Of a stretch of 64,000 bases of DNA, positions 46,732 through 58,656 are shown piece after piece (position 1 is the first letter of the stretch; each line of letters begins with the position of its first letter). The translations under genes were made by a program, and so were the position numbers. Source of the stretch: Oopsacas minuta (taxonomy: Eukaryota; Porifera; Hexactinellida; Lyssacinosida; Leucopsacidae); assembly GCA_024704765.1 (NCBI GenBank), contig JAKMXF010000299.1, positions 1,340,863-1,404,862 of the forward strand, given 5' to 3'. The notes below the pieces were generated by a model that made no database searches, had not been told where the DNA came from, and was given only the letters and a program-made list of their open reading frames with translations.

Positions 46732-48390
46732 TTAAAAGTGGTGAGAGTACGACTTCCTTTTATATATCTTGTTGGGATTATCTCTGAAGAGCCTCCAACA
46801 GTAATCGGACATCATGCCCTCATTCCAGAAACCTTGGCATCGGGTTTCCATCTCCTGTATGTCTTGGTGGAATCTCTCACCCTGTTCATCACTTACAGCA
46901 CCAAGGTTCTCAGGGAAAAAATCAATGTGAGAGTGCAAGAAGTGAAGTTTTAGCGACATGCGACAGCCCATCTTCTCGTATGCGTTAAGCAAGGTGTCCA
47001 CTCCTTCTCTGTAGTTGGACGACTTCTTGTAGCCCAAAGAGTTCTCACAAACCCATTTGAAAGAATTCCAAGCACTCATTTCTAATTTGGATAATGTCTT
47101 CTCGAAATCTGGATCTCTGAATACTTGTCTGATTTGTGGTTCTACAAATACTCCCTCTTTTAACTTTGCCTCGCTTAGTTTCGGAAATTTCCTACAACTG
47201 CAGAAATCCTGCTGAATTTGTTTTGCCCATTGTTTTAATGAATGTTTTCATTAATCCAAGTTTAATATGAAGTGGGGGTAAGAAAACTTTTTTGGATCTA
47301 CCAATGGCGAATACTGTAAATTGGTTTTCCCCACTTCATAGATTCTCTTCGGCTAATCATATTTTTTATAACGCTCACCAGTTGCTCGGCTGTCCCATAG
47401 ACATAGGAAACAACAATACTTTGTAAAGCCTTGTTGCAAGCCCATCAATAGCCCGATTATCTTAAGATCACCGCAAATATTCCATGTATGTGTTCTATAC
47501 TGTATTGCCTCCAAAACTTCCTGCAAATTGACGAGGGTTTCTTTGAGATAGACGGGGTGAGCAATTGGAACGTCAGGCTTTAGATTTCCATAATGCAACA
47601 GAACAGCTTTCAAACTGCGTTTTGATGCGTCGATGAAAAGGCGCCAATCAGAGGAAGAATGTTCTTGTAATAGGTTTGCATAGAGTCCTTCGATATCATT
47701 ACAATAGCACAGTGGACCATCAGTGGTGTAGTATTGAGCGAGATCGAAATCTCGCTTGCGATAGTGGGATACTAGGACATCTTTGTCGAGTGGGTTTTTC
47801 TGTTTGAGCCTGGATGCAAGGAGTTCAGCTTTGTCTTTAGATAAGTCTAGATCCCTGACCAGGTCATTCAATTCTCCCTGTGTAAATGTTTGTGGCTCTA
47901 GTAATTCATCTTCCGGGACATAATTAGCACCTGTAGAATCTGCATGGACATCTTCCACCATATCAGACCTGATTTTAATTTGCTGTGACTTGGGAATTGG
48001 GATTGGTAATGAGATGTCGTGTGGAATTGGCCTGCGAGCAGAATCCAAGTCTGGGTAAACAAGAGCGTGCTTATTCTGGCTGAGAATCCTGTAATGTCTA
48101 TAAGGCCAAAGTAACAATCATCAAGGTGATTTTTCTGTTCCCTCCAGACCATGGGTATTGCAGATGGCATTGAAACTTTCCTTTTGTTCAACCAATCACG
48201 TAGTCCACTTGAACAAGAAGTGCATATAACATGTGGTGCCCACGACTGTCTTGGTCACCAAGTGTATATTCGAAGTACAATTTGTATATGTTCTTTAATT
48301 GATTTGTGACTGGTCGTCTTTGTGATTTTACGCAAAAAAGACCACAAACGTAACAGAAATTGTTGGATGAGTTCTACAATTACGATGCAT
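46732..48390 (-). pseudogene. Family A copy 3: zinc-finger/RNase-H-like repeat protein, divergent
   Basis: The ATG at 48388-48390 starts MHRNCRTHP, with NFCYVCGLFC (CxxC finger) in the next frame, then YTLGDQD, AIPMVWREQKNHLDDCYF, and a 255-codon open part (47353-48117) holding PDLDSARRPIPHDISLPIPI, LNDLVRDLDLSKDKAELLAS, SDWRLFIDASKRSLKAVLLH, NICGDLKIIGLLMGLQQGFT and CCFLCLWDSRA. Shifts near 47350 and 47240 precede MSLKLHFLHSHIDFFPENLG, AVSDEQGERFHQDI, CQGFW and MMSDYCWRL, ending at TAA 46732-46734. The length is 1659 bp. It differs at many positions from copies 1 and 2, so at least two subfamilies invaded. Conserved acidic candidates: Asp in FIDAS, Asp in CGDLK, Glu in SDEQGERF. Confidence 0.77.
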
Positions 48391-49786
48391 GTTTATAATT
48401 GATTTGCTTGAATTCAAATAAGTAAAGTCAATTATATTCCAGATAATTGAATCAAAATAGGCATTCTCATATAGCAATTTAGTAACTGGGTAATACTATA
48501 CTATTGAAAAAATGGATATTGGATTTCAGAATAACTAGACGTGCTAGAGAAATTCTGATTGCAGATTCGAGTTCAGCATTCAAAAGTATGCTAAGATAAA
48601 TGTATGTGATCTCTGATGAGAAATCTTGTTGAGTGTGTATTTGTTCTCACTTGACTTTGTCCAGTATCTCTATTGTTCGAAACACATTCTGTAAGAAGGA
48701 GAATTTTATTTATCACTAGGTTATTCATCCAGCGAAATTCCTCATATCACTTATACCTTTAGCCCAGGCTGTTCACTAATTTTCCTTTCGCGGTTTCGAC
48801 TATTGGCGATAATATCTTGCTCTTGTTTCGTTATTCGCTACAAGTTCCCTTATATTACTCGCTTTTTTTCAATTGATTCTATTTTGGCAGTAACATTTGT
48901 GTTTTGTTATAAACTCAAGTATATAACCACCATTCTCATTTAACTATTATCTTTCTTTTCGCGAATCGGGCATTCGCTGGAATTGTCAGGAACCACACTC
49001 CGCCAACAACGAGTTCAGAACAGGATTTCTTTCGGAATCCGAAAGAATTTGTTTTCCATTATGCTGTGTTTATACACTATGGATAATAATCGAAAATATG
49101 CCATTTTTTCTCCATATTCTATCATTCACTTGGAAATTCAGAATTAAACTTCCCTATTAGCTATTGATCAAATTTTTTTCCAATAAAACCAAATTTAGTC
49201 AAGACCCTTCATAAGACGATACTTCTTTCTAGATATCTGAACTAGAGAGATCCAGAGATTAAATGAGTTTGCGGTCTGACAAAGGTGGGATATGTTGATA
49301 TACTAAGTTTTCTGATTCGTTTGGAAATCGATAAAATTTCCCATTGAATTCTGGGTTAAAATATAGACAGTTTGAGGCTATATTTCCAAATGCCATTTTT
49401 TTTAATCATGATTCAAGTTTAGCAACGCCATCCTGCTCTAAACCTTTTTGTTACGTTACTTTTCGGTTGCTACATTTTCGTACCAACTATAGCATATTAA
49501 AAATAAGGCTTTCCACCTAATCTATTTTCCCTGGTTCATTGTTAAAAGCTAATTGGTATATTTTTGATGAGCAATTCTATAATTGCTGATAATAAGAAAA
49601 TTTGTCCCAAATAGTGTATTAGACTCGTCAACGGGAATGTTCGTTCATGAAAAAGTGTATTCCTCTAGGGGATGTCGACTTTCCTGATTCGATAATAGTT
49701 TCTCTCAATCACCTCTAATTATTCAGTTATTGTCATTTCAATATTTTATACTAGCGCGCTTCGCTTGCTCGTGCTACGGTGTTTAC
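48391..49786. other. SPT16 intron, nothing recognised
   Basis: AT-rich. Just before the MITE lies a GC-rich run (GCGCGCTTCGCTTGCTCGTG at about 49754) that continues on the other side and may itself be a repeat. Confidence 0.4.
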
Positions 49787-49893
49787 TAGGGATGGGACAG
49801 ATGTGAGATTTCCCAAATCCGCGGATGCGGATGTAAAGACGGAGCTGAAAAGTACGCGGAGCTCCACGGATGCGGAGCTCCGTCCCATCCCTG
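49787..49893. mobile_element. hAT MITE, 107 bp, with perfect target duplication
   Basis: The ends TAGGGATGGGAC and, inverted, CAGGGATGGGAC are flanked by an identical 8-bp duplication GTGTTTAC (49779-49786 and 49894-49901). The interior repeats GCGGATGCGGATG and GCGGAGCTCC words and is much richer in GC than the surroundings. An 8-bp duplication is the hallmark of hAT transposition. Confidence 0.88.
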
Positions 49894-49994
49894 GTGTTTA
49901 CGAACACAAAGTGTTCGCATGGGGCTCGGCACTTCGTGCATCGAATTGTGCAAAATAAAAGTAGCAACATATTCACATTTCGTCGGGAAAAATT

Positions 49995-50525
49995 TGTCTT
50001 TGTAGTCAACGTACCCGATTACCCCAGTATAACTGTTGAATGCAAGTTTCTGGGATTTATTATAATAATGTTCACTTGATACACCTAAAAACCAAATATT
50101 CACAATACGTTGTTGAATATATACTATTCGGATTTAGTGTACTTGGTTACCCCATATATCTATTGAGCCGAAGTCTTTGTTTATTTCGAGATTTCAACTA
50201 TTTGTTTCTTTATATTTATAAAACAGCGATAATATTGCATATGAAAAACTGGAAAATGCAAATTTGGGATTCAGCGTAATATGTTACCTTTCTGTAACCG
50301 TTAAGAGCAAGCCTGTATATCGATTTTGAAATTTGCCTGATATTTTACATAGGATTAATTCGAAACTGTGACATCATATTCCGCTTATTCTATATATTAA
50401 GTCAATGTTTTATTGAATTCTATATACTTTCTTGATTTCGAAATACACAGTTGTAGGTTTGCGAAATTCGATTTCATTTTGGTTTCCAAAATCCTTTGCT
50501 CTACAACGAGCAAATAGACAAACAA
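49995..50525 (+). repeat. Helentron-like interspersed element, copy 3
   Basis: Units near 49995 (ACCCGATTACCCCAGTATAA), 50120 (CGGATTTAGTGTACTTGGTT, ACCCC) and 50250 (AAATTTGGGATTCAGCG) lead to the tail ATCCTTTGCTCTACAACGAG, CAAATAGACAAAC near 50500, as at 4740 and 6060. Confidence 0.5.
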
Positions 50526-50529
50526 ACAA

Positions 50530-53500
50530 CCTACAATTGAGATTTTATCATATAGATTTTGCATATTTTCAGAGAAAGTTAGGCTATGATTCAGGAAATA
50601 TATATTTATATAGTATGCAGGTATTCACTGCTAACTCTTCCGCCAAGTATGCCATAGAATGATTTTCGATCAGAATTCTCGAAATGAATCGGCACAAATT
50701 TAATACCATAAATACATTCTATATACCCGAGTAATTATTCTTCTATATTATGCTTGTCATGGTGGGAATTCTATAATATGACACCTAATGCCTGAAGTGT
50801 CCTGCCACTTCTGCCAAGATAATTATTATCCTGAAATTATTCTAACTCCCTATCCATTTGGTTATTTTGCTCTTTAAATTGTTTTCCTATACAGGAACAT
50901 GTTTTACTGCTTGATGTAATTGTCTTACGCACGAATATATCAATTATCGCTCTCTACCTGGTGTGTCATTGACCTTTTCATATGATTGGAGTTCCCTCGG
51001 CCATTTTATGCGAATTCAACCTATGCAATTGTTTTAGGTTATCAACTTTCACGCTTTCTTTTGATATTGATTCAAGCGATTCGTAACTTTGGTTTTCAGG
51101 TAAAAGAGAAAAGACTTCCGTGTTTTGAATGTTTAAATGCCATCAGCTGAAATGTATTAACTAAATAATTTATTTCAATAATCTTTGAAGCAGCTATAGA
51201 CATTGAGAATCCGAAAGTGATATTCACAGCTGTTTACCTTACATTATAAATAATAATCAATTCCACAATGAAATCAGTGAATGGGAAGAATTAATTCCTG
51301 ATAAACGTTAATATGAACAACAGATAGTGTAATTTCTGGACAATGCTAGGGGGAAAATGTAGATCTTCTTTAGTGATCAAGCAAAGAACTCCCATATCGC
51401 TCATAAGCACACATTATTGTATTTCATTAACCTTGGACCTCAATCATAATGTTCCCTTTATTTATTGGTTGTTTATAACCTAAAATTCTGGTAAACATAC
51501 TAGTTGTCCCAAATACTTTTCATCCCAATGTCCAGAAGTCAGTAAAATCTATCTGTATTCTTCTAATAGAAAAACATATCAACTGATATTGCAGCGAATA
51601 TCTCCCGATAAATATATTCCTACTTTATCATTTGGAATTCAAATATTTAACAAATATAGAGAAAAGCTCGGTTCAATTCAAGTGCGATCTCAAGTCACAA
51701 AACTTAATTGATGAAGTATCATTAAATGGTAAAATGGTTGTCTTTGGCGTCTTTGTAATTCTCGACATAATTCATGAATGGAGCAGCGCACAGTAAAAAC
51801 AATTGCTTAAGAGGCGAACTTTCAATTTAAACGCCTTCAATTTATATATTCTGGCTTTAAGATACTACTGAAATCTGCGATTGTCAATTCCGCTTTTCAC
51901 TTCAGACATTCTATCCTTAAGATACTCCTAAATTGCCATCTACGCCAACACTTCAACTGCATATATGTCATGGATTATAACGAAAGCTCAGAATAATATT
52001 CTTGCTAGCCGAACTGAGGCACGAAAAGTGACTGTTCTTCAGCCAAATATAACTCTTCGAATTTTCCAAAGTTCTTATTAGCAGAGGTAATACATAATTA
52101 CAAAAATTATGTTGGAAATATTTGCAGAGAATTATATGCCCATCAAAAACAAAATATGTCTGCTAGCTAGATTGGCTAAATATCGGTATGTCCTAGATGC
52201 TATGGATAAGCTGCCAATCATATTTGGGATTACAAAGAAGCGAAATGTGGAGGGAGTTTATCACTGAGTTCGCAGATCCTCCGTCGATGAGTGATTTGTC
52301 GATCACTTGCAATGTCTAGGTATTAGTCCAACATGTCCCAGAATATTGTGATTGTAGATTGTAAAACCGATAATGGTTTAGCATGGCCATTGAACAAGGG
52401 TTAGAAAGCATCCATCATATAGTCAATGGAATGTGGGATTTGTTTAGAACAAATCAAGAATACAAAATTGCCCTTTTCGATTAAATATTCTAGTGGTTTC
52501 TTACCTTTATCGTTTCCCTTAAATAGGTTCCGGTCTGATCATATAGACAGAAATTGATGGATATTGGGTTGTAGTTATTTGGAAGTTGTTGAAATCAGTG
52601 AACGCGAAGTAGATCAACATTTGGAGGATCACTAAATAGGAGAAATTGCAATTTTAATAAAAGCACTAGCAGTAGTACCAAAGATAGTTCCCATTTAAAA
52701 AAATCTTAATCAGATTCAACTTTTATCACTGATTCTGATTCTTTACTCTCAAATCTCAATTAATCCTGGACTTAATAGTGTTGTGGAAAAAGAAAAGTCT
52801 ATTCCTGAAACTTCTATTTATCACTTATAAGATTAATTATCTTACTGGTTATACAAATCGGACTATATATAGTAATAACGATTGACCGAGAGTTATGAGA
52901 TGAATATTTGGCTTCCGAAACTTGGGTCTTCTGTAAATGTTATATTTTCTTATAGCAATGAGATATTTTTGTTTTACAATATGCGTATATAATACATATA
53001 TATTAGCATACATGTATGAAACAAGATTCTGTAAGATGTTGAGTCATTTGGGAACAATATCCCGTAAGTCTGTAATTCAATTCGAAACCAAATGATCACG
53101 CGATGAAATATTGCAAATAATTTTGATAATCTACAACAAGTGTATGATTTGAATTGGTATTACAGCGGATAGAACTCCAATCATGTGAGAAATCAATGTA
53201 TGCTAGTTAGAGATACATAATTGATATATTCGTGGCTAAGACACAGCAGTAAAATATGTTTCTTATAGGAAAAACATTTTAAAAAGCTAAATGAACAAAA
53301 AACCGAGTTAGAATCTTTTTAAGATTATCAATTTGTCCAAAGTGTCCTGACGCGTCAGACATTCGGTATCATAATTATAGAATTCCCACCATTGGTAAGT
53401 TGTAGATAGAAAACTATATTTACTTTTGTTGATAGAATGTATTTATGGCATCCACTTTTGCTGCATTTGGTTGTACCATTTCTAGCAAAGCGATGGGCCT

Positions 53501-54427
53501 ATAGTCAATATGTTGGAGTTTCGTTGATGTCAGACACACAGTTTTCACACAATATGTTTACGCCGAACTAATGTACTCGTTCAACACCGACTATGATGAA
53601 TTGAAAAAATCATAATTGATGGGGTATGTTCTGAACAAAATATTTGATTCGTATGTTTTGATAAGGGTAAACTAGTTTGGTCATCACAGCATTATTTACT
53701 GGAACCGTATGATAATTCTTTTGCTGGAAATATGTGAATATATGAGTTACAAATTTTCCAGGATATGATAATGACATATCTAGTGAGTTAGAAGCATAAT
53801 CTTACATTTATCATCTCTGCAGATGGGATAATTTTTACAAGATTGAATACAGAAAGGCAATATCGCCTAGAAGACAATAGTAGAAATGAAGCAGATATAC
53901 ATACTTCACTAAAGAATTATCATTGAACACGCATATACTGTTTATAGATTACTACTTTCGAATCAATATCCGAAATTTCTAAACAAGTTGGGTTGGAATA
54001 AGCACGGGATCCCGAAGAGAGTATAGAAATGTATTTTCGGCTACAGTTAATTCGGGCCTCTATAGTATATTAATTCGCTATGGAGAGTATCCCTCTAGTT
54101 TTTATATCAGTAGAACACAACCCACCTAAACAACATATATAAAATCTGATGCTTGATTATTGCTGAAATTCATAAAGGTGACGCCATTATTACGTCAATA
54201 GAGTTAATTTTGGCAACAAAATTAGTTATTTTGATAATATATGGTTGAAGTTTGAATGACACCAGCATGTTATAATTATATATATACTTACATTATATGC
54301 TGAACGTTGAAATTTACTGTTTCATACTAATCAAAAGCAAGTTATGTCTATAGTTTTCAATTCGCCTAATGAATATATTGTTCTATATTTATGATGACTG
54401 ATATTCCTGATAAAGGCTTTTATAGTA
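50530..54427. other. SPT16 intron, long featureless stretch
   Basis: AT-rich throughout, with no frame above 60 codons and no repeat end recognised on either strand. Confidence 0.4.
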
Positions 54428-54500
54428 CAGCGCAATCTCTATAATCGGGTCTCTATAGATATGGAACCTCTATAAGTGAGATTAATTGGGTTCACCTTCA
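54428..54500 (+). mobile_element. pogo/Tigger-like terminal repeat
   Basis: After TA at 54426-54427: CAGCGCAATCTCTATAATCG, then GGTCTCTATAGATATGGAAC and CTCTATAAGTGAGATTAATT. The iterated CTCTATAA-x-GG pattern is that of Tigger/pogo ends. No partner end found. Confidence 0.45.
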
Positions 54501-56273
54501 CTCACTTTCACAGAAACGAACTTCTGTTCCCCGGGGATCGTGGAATAGGGCAAAAATTAAAGATAATTGCAATATTGGGATTTACTACTCGTAAATTGTA
54601 TTACACATTCATATATTCAAAATATCATTTTGTATGAAATTCTGCAGCTCACATATCTTACATAGAGTGTCAAAATCATCAACACTTGATGCCACCCAGG
54701 AACTAAAACAACCAGATTTGTAATATCTTCTTTATCCAGGCGGTTCGAGATGACTCATCAGTGGTAAAAAGCTTATTAAAAGCAATGTTTCCTTATGATC
54801 CTTTCGACTTAAGATTCTGAGCAAATGTAGCTAGTATGACTCGAATACTGCCGCGAATATGTTTCATTTTGTGGTGTCCAAAAGATGCTGAAATCTCGAT
54901 TTTGTGCAGGAATTAGTTAAAACAAAGTGTGAAAAGTTCCTTTTCGTTACGAACTTGACACATTGCTCCTAATTGGTAAATACCAAATAAGGATGAGGGT
55001 TGCTGAATGTCCTCTCTTCTGTAGCCCAACTAGATCATCACCAATGCGATTTGCTTTGATCTTTGGTATTCCTTCAAAATTCTTGGTTTTCGTATGTTTT
55101 GGCTTCTTTAGACGCGTTTTTGCGCGTGACCTATCTATTGTTCTTGATGAAGAATAACCCAAATGGTAGCAGTCTCGAGAATGTCAAAGTTTGTAGGTTG
55201 CTGACTTTATCCACCAATAAAGAATATTGGGGGCTGCTAGTCATAATCTTATATCGATTTTTGAAACTGACAACTCATATTGGCTCTATATATATATATA
55301 GTTGGGAAATTTCGTTTTTATTGATATCTCAAAATCATTAGTATTATTGGCATTTAATATCTTATTAGTGAATGTGAAGTCATGTGTCGGATTTCATTGG
55401 TGATATTGGCGTACTTGAAATGTTTGTGTTTTATGAGTTTGTGCTGTTTTCACCTCTTTGGTCATTATCTTCATGGGAATGTTTATTGGTAGGGATTATA
55501 TTACCTTGGCCGGATGATTTTAGTATTTGTAATTACCAATACACCTAATCTAACTCTACAAACTATTTCCAAATCGAGATGACCTCATCTAATCGGTTAA
55601 TTAGCAATTTATAATACATGCTCCTATTAATTGACTGTTTATCAAGTTATTCAAACTCGGTCAAGTCAATCAATGTATTTATGATTACGAAAATTTCCAT
55701 CGAATTTATGGCCATTTTCATACAAAATTTCAAAATTTCATTTGATAATGTTTTCACGTTTAAGAATATAGTTGCAAAGAATGATGTCACATTTTTTGCT
55801 GATATTCAAAATACCGGACAATCCTTAATTGTATGATAAATTCGTGTGCGAAATATGCAAAAAATATATCCTATTTCTCGTACCCTGATAATTCATTTCA
55901 ATACGATATCTCTGACGATTGACAAAATAATGCTCATATACGTTATAATTTATGACTGCGCAATACTCTTTGGATTATCCAATTAATGGGAATATTTGTT
56001 AATAAATTTGCTAAGTAAACAATCAGATGGCGTTATTTTGACTAGGGAATTTTATAGCGAGACATTATCTGTGTTATTAAATATAACTATCATATTCATT
56101 CGGGCCGAATGTACTATATACTATTGTCGCTATTAATATACATACCCTTTTTGGTTAATGATAAAAGATTTGAAAGCAGCAAATACTCGCTAACCACAAA
56201 TATTTCAACTATGCCAATATCAGCAATGACATCAGAATACAATACTTTCCTTTCAACAATATTATATTCTATA
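54501..56273. other. SPT16 intron, weak signals only
   Basis: A Lys/Arg-rich 71-codon minus frame at 54947-55162 and its + strand partner are unassigned. Near 55875-55920 CGTACCCTGATAATTCATTT and GATATCTCTGACGATT resemble one arm of the 156-bp MITE. Confidence 0.35.
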
Positions 56274-56345
56274 CTAGTGGTTCCCAAACCTTTTAGAATG
56301 ATGACCCCTTTGCCAAGGTTTAACGATACCTCCCCCCCCTGTCCC
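56274..56345 (+). mobile_element. hAT terminal fragment
   Basis: CTAGTGGTTCCCAAACC followed by TTTTAGAATGATGACCCC is the usual sequence of a hAT 5' end; no partner end before mariner M6. Confidence 0.5.
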
Positions 56346-56661
56346 TTCTCAAAAGACATTGTAAAATAGATAGTGGAATTTGTGAACTGAAAATAGGAGT
56401 CTGAATTTCAGATCACAGATACCCCTCAATGTGGCAAATGTCCTGACGTCATGGTTCTGACCAAAACCTAACTCGTTATTGGATTATTAAGTCATCATGG
56501 CAGTACAAAAAATACTCAAAACTTTCAAATTCGGAATTTCTAAATACATGGGGCACAAAGTTCCGAGATTACTAACCAAAATGGACAACACTACAGAAGT
56601 CATTGAATGTAATTTAGATGGACCATGGATAATTATTTCTTGTCTCGAATTCAAGATACTA

Positions 56662-57969
56662 CGAAGGGCACTCGAAAAGTTTTGTCGTTTGTTATTAAAC
56701 CACACGTATTTTCTAATAAAATTATTTTATATACTTTTAGACGCATACTATTTACCTACACAACAAATTTCATCAGTTTATCTTTTGCACTTTTCGAATT
56801 ACTTGATTTCTAAAATCATGGCTTGTATGATTCCTCAACCAAAATCTGACCTCACAAAACGTGATTTTAGAGCGATGATTTTAATTTTGTTCGAACTTGA
56901 GAAGAGCCGTTTGGAAATACACGAAACTTTGCAGAAGCACTTCCCAAATATAGTTCCTTGTTTGAGAACAGTAGAGCGATGGTACTCAGAGTTCATTCAT
57001 GGAAATTTTATTCTTGAAGATGGTCCCCGTCCTGCTAGGCCTAGTATTACACATACGGTCGAAAATGTAGAGCTGGTGTTGGACGAAGTAACAAAAGACC
57101 CTCATGTTACTTACGCTCAGTTAGAACATGAAATCAAATTGTCACCGGGGAGTATAAACGTCATCTTATATAAAGAGCTCGGTCTTAGAAAGTTATGCGT
57201 ATGTTGAATCCTGAATTCTTTGTCCTCCGATCAGAAAAAGTGCCAAGTGGACTTTTGCAAAATTATGCTCAAAAGATTTGTTAATGGAATTTCTAGAACT
57301 GTTTCTGAAATACTCAAAGGCGATGAGATATGAATATACCACTATGATCCAGAAAAGAAGAGACAATCCAAGGAGTGAGTCGAAGAAGGTGGCTTACCTC
57401 CAACAAACGCCCGGAGAATTAGATCAGTCGGAAAACAGATGTGGGCGATTTTCTTTAGAAGTAGTGGATTTGTTGAAGGAATTGCACTTGAGGATAGGAA
57501 GACAGTCACCGCTGATTGGTATACCACAATATGTCTTCCGAAAATATTCAGTACTATCGAAAAACAACGTGAGAAATCAGGTGTCCGAGGAATCCTGCTT
57601 CACCACAATAATGCTTCATCACATACAGCACTAAGAACTCGTGAGTTTTTAGTGAATTATAGGATCGGAACGCTACCCCACACACCCTACAGTCCAGATC
57701 TAGCCCCTTGCGATTTTTGGTTATTCCCAAAACTGAAAGATCAACTTCGTGGGAGGAGATTTTTCAGCAATGAAGAGTTGACCAGGGCACTTTTCTTAGC
57801 AATTGAGGAGATACCCAAAGAAGAATGGAAAATGTGCTTTGATACCTGGTTTAAACGCATGAAAAGGTGTATAGAGTGTCATGGCGAGTATTTTGAGAAA
57901 TGTGACCATATAGTATTTAATACCTACTATATAAGTATATGAACGATAAAACTTTTCGAGTGCCCATCG
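56662..57969 (+). mobile_element. Mariner M6 (DD34D type)
   Basis: Inverted ends CGAAGGGCACTCGAAAAGTT and CGATGGGCACTCGAAAAGTT with one difference in 20 bp, flanked by TA at 56660-56661 and 57970-57971. The length is 1308 bp. Confidence 0.95.
56818..57942 (+). pseudogene. Mariner M6 transposase: frame kept, three TGA at Trp sites, catalytic Asp lost
   Basis: One frame of 374 codons runs from ATG at 56818 to TGA at 57940-57942 without indels. Three internal TGA (57205, 57331, 57376) stand at or beside positions where mariners have Trp: in the RWIPH site, in GDE-x-W and in KEW. Domains: TKRDFRAMILILFELEKSRL and TVERWYSEFIHGN (first helix-turn-helix), GPRPARP, TYAQLEHEIKLSPGSINVIL (second), LKGDEI (first Asp), HHNNASSHT and YSPDLAPCDFWLFPKL (third Asp). 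In HHNN the usual second catalytic Asp (HHDN) is Asn (codon at 57607-57609), a G-to-A type change. The C-terminal end has about 20 extra residues after GEYFEK. Loss of the catalytic Asp means it would be inactive even without the stops. Confidence 0.92.
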
Positions 57970-58066
57970 TATTCTTGAATTCGATTCAAGTGTTGCTGGA
58001 GTATATTCTGGTGCCTAGCTACGGATAACATTATAATATCAACCTGATTAATAATTTAGTTGGCCT

Positions 58067-58656
58067 GGGGCCGTATTCACTAAGCATACTTAAGTATGTA
58101 CTTAGTACTTAAGTACTAAGTACATGCTTAAACCGTATTCACTAAGATTTAAGCTCATACTTAAGTACAAAAGTTGAATGCCCTACCGCGGTTGCTTAAG
58201 TTATTCAAGCTCTATTTTAAGTTTCCAAACATATTATATTTATCGATAACATTGATGTGATCACTTCATCACTCGTTTTCTTTGATTAATTCATACTTTG
58301 ATTATAAATTTTGATTTTCTATGATGTTACAATATGACTAAAAGGTATATCTAAAGCTGCTTCTATTGATCTATTTCTCAAATTCTCTACTTTTTATGAC
58401 GGTAATACTCTCTCTGCTCTTCAATCAGCTGTAGTTGAGTCGAGAATACTTCCATCTGTTTAAAGAGCACTTCTCGTTGCAGAGGAAGTAAATCAGAGAC
58501 CGATGTTGACTGTTCAATGCTCCTCTTACGCCTAGGCCTTTCCTCTGGAAGACTTTAAGCTACAGTAACTTCTGGTCCCTTAAGCACTGGCGTTACTTCT
58601 CTGCTTTCGCTAATCTTGGTGTGTGAAGGCAATGGTGTTTGGGCTTAAAATATATC
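58067..58656 (-). mobile_element. PIF/Harbinger element fragment
   Basis: The left end GGGGCCGTATTCACTAAG (58067-58084) is typical of Harbinger termini and is repeated as CCGTATTCACTAAG at 58133-58146. Between them lies a 38-bp near-perfect palindrome (58092-58129) centred on CTTAAG. The element carries a Myb-like gene remnant and is cut off where the long inverted repeat begins (58657). Confidence 0.6.
58387..58650 (-). pseudogene. Harbinger Myb-like accessory protein, C-terminal part
   Basis: The frame reads SHTKISESREVTPVLKGPEV, a TAA, then PEERPRRKRSIEQSTSVSDL, LPLQREVLFKQMEVFSTQLQ, LIEEQREYYRHKK and TAG at 58387-58389. A basic patch followed by a long heptad helix rich in Q/E/L is the usual tail of the Myb/SANT-type second protein of PIF/Harbinger transposons, which helps the transposase enter the nucleus and bind the ends. 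The DNA-binding Myb part is missing. The Harbinger end just downstream supports the call. Confidence 0.55.

Noticed and set aside
55270-55310. (TA)n run as a regulatory element.
   Set aside because: Short AT dinucleotide runs are common throughout this AT-rich sequence.
56818-57942. UGA might be read as Trp (variant genetic code).
   Set aside because: The SPT16 exons and other frames give no support, TAG also occurs at Trp sites in other copies, and pseudogene decay explains it.
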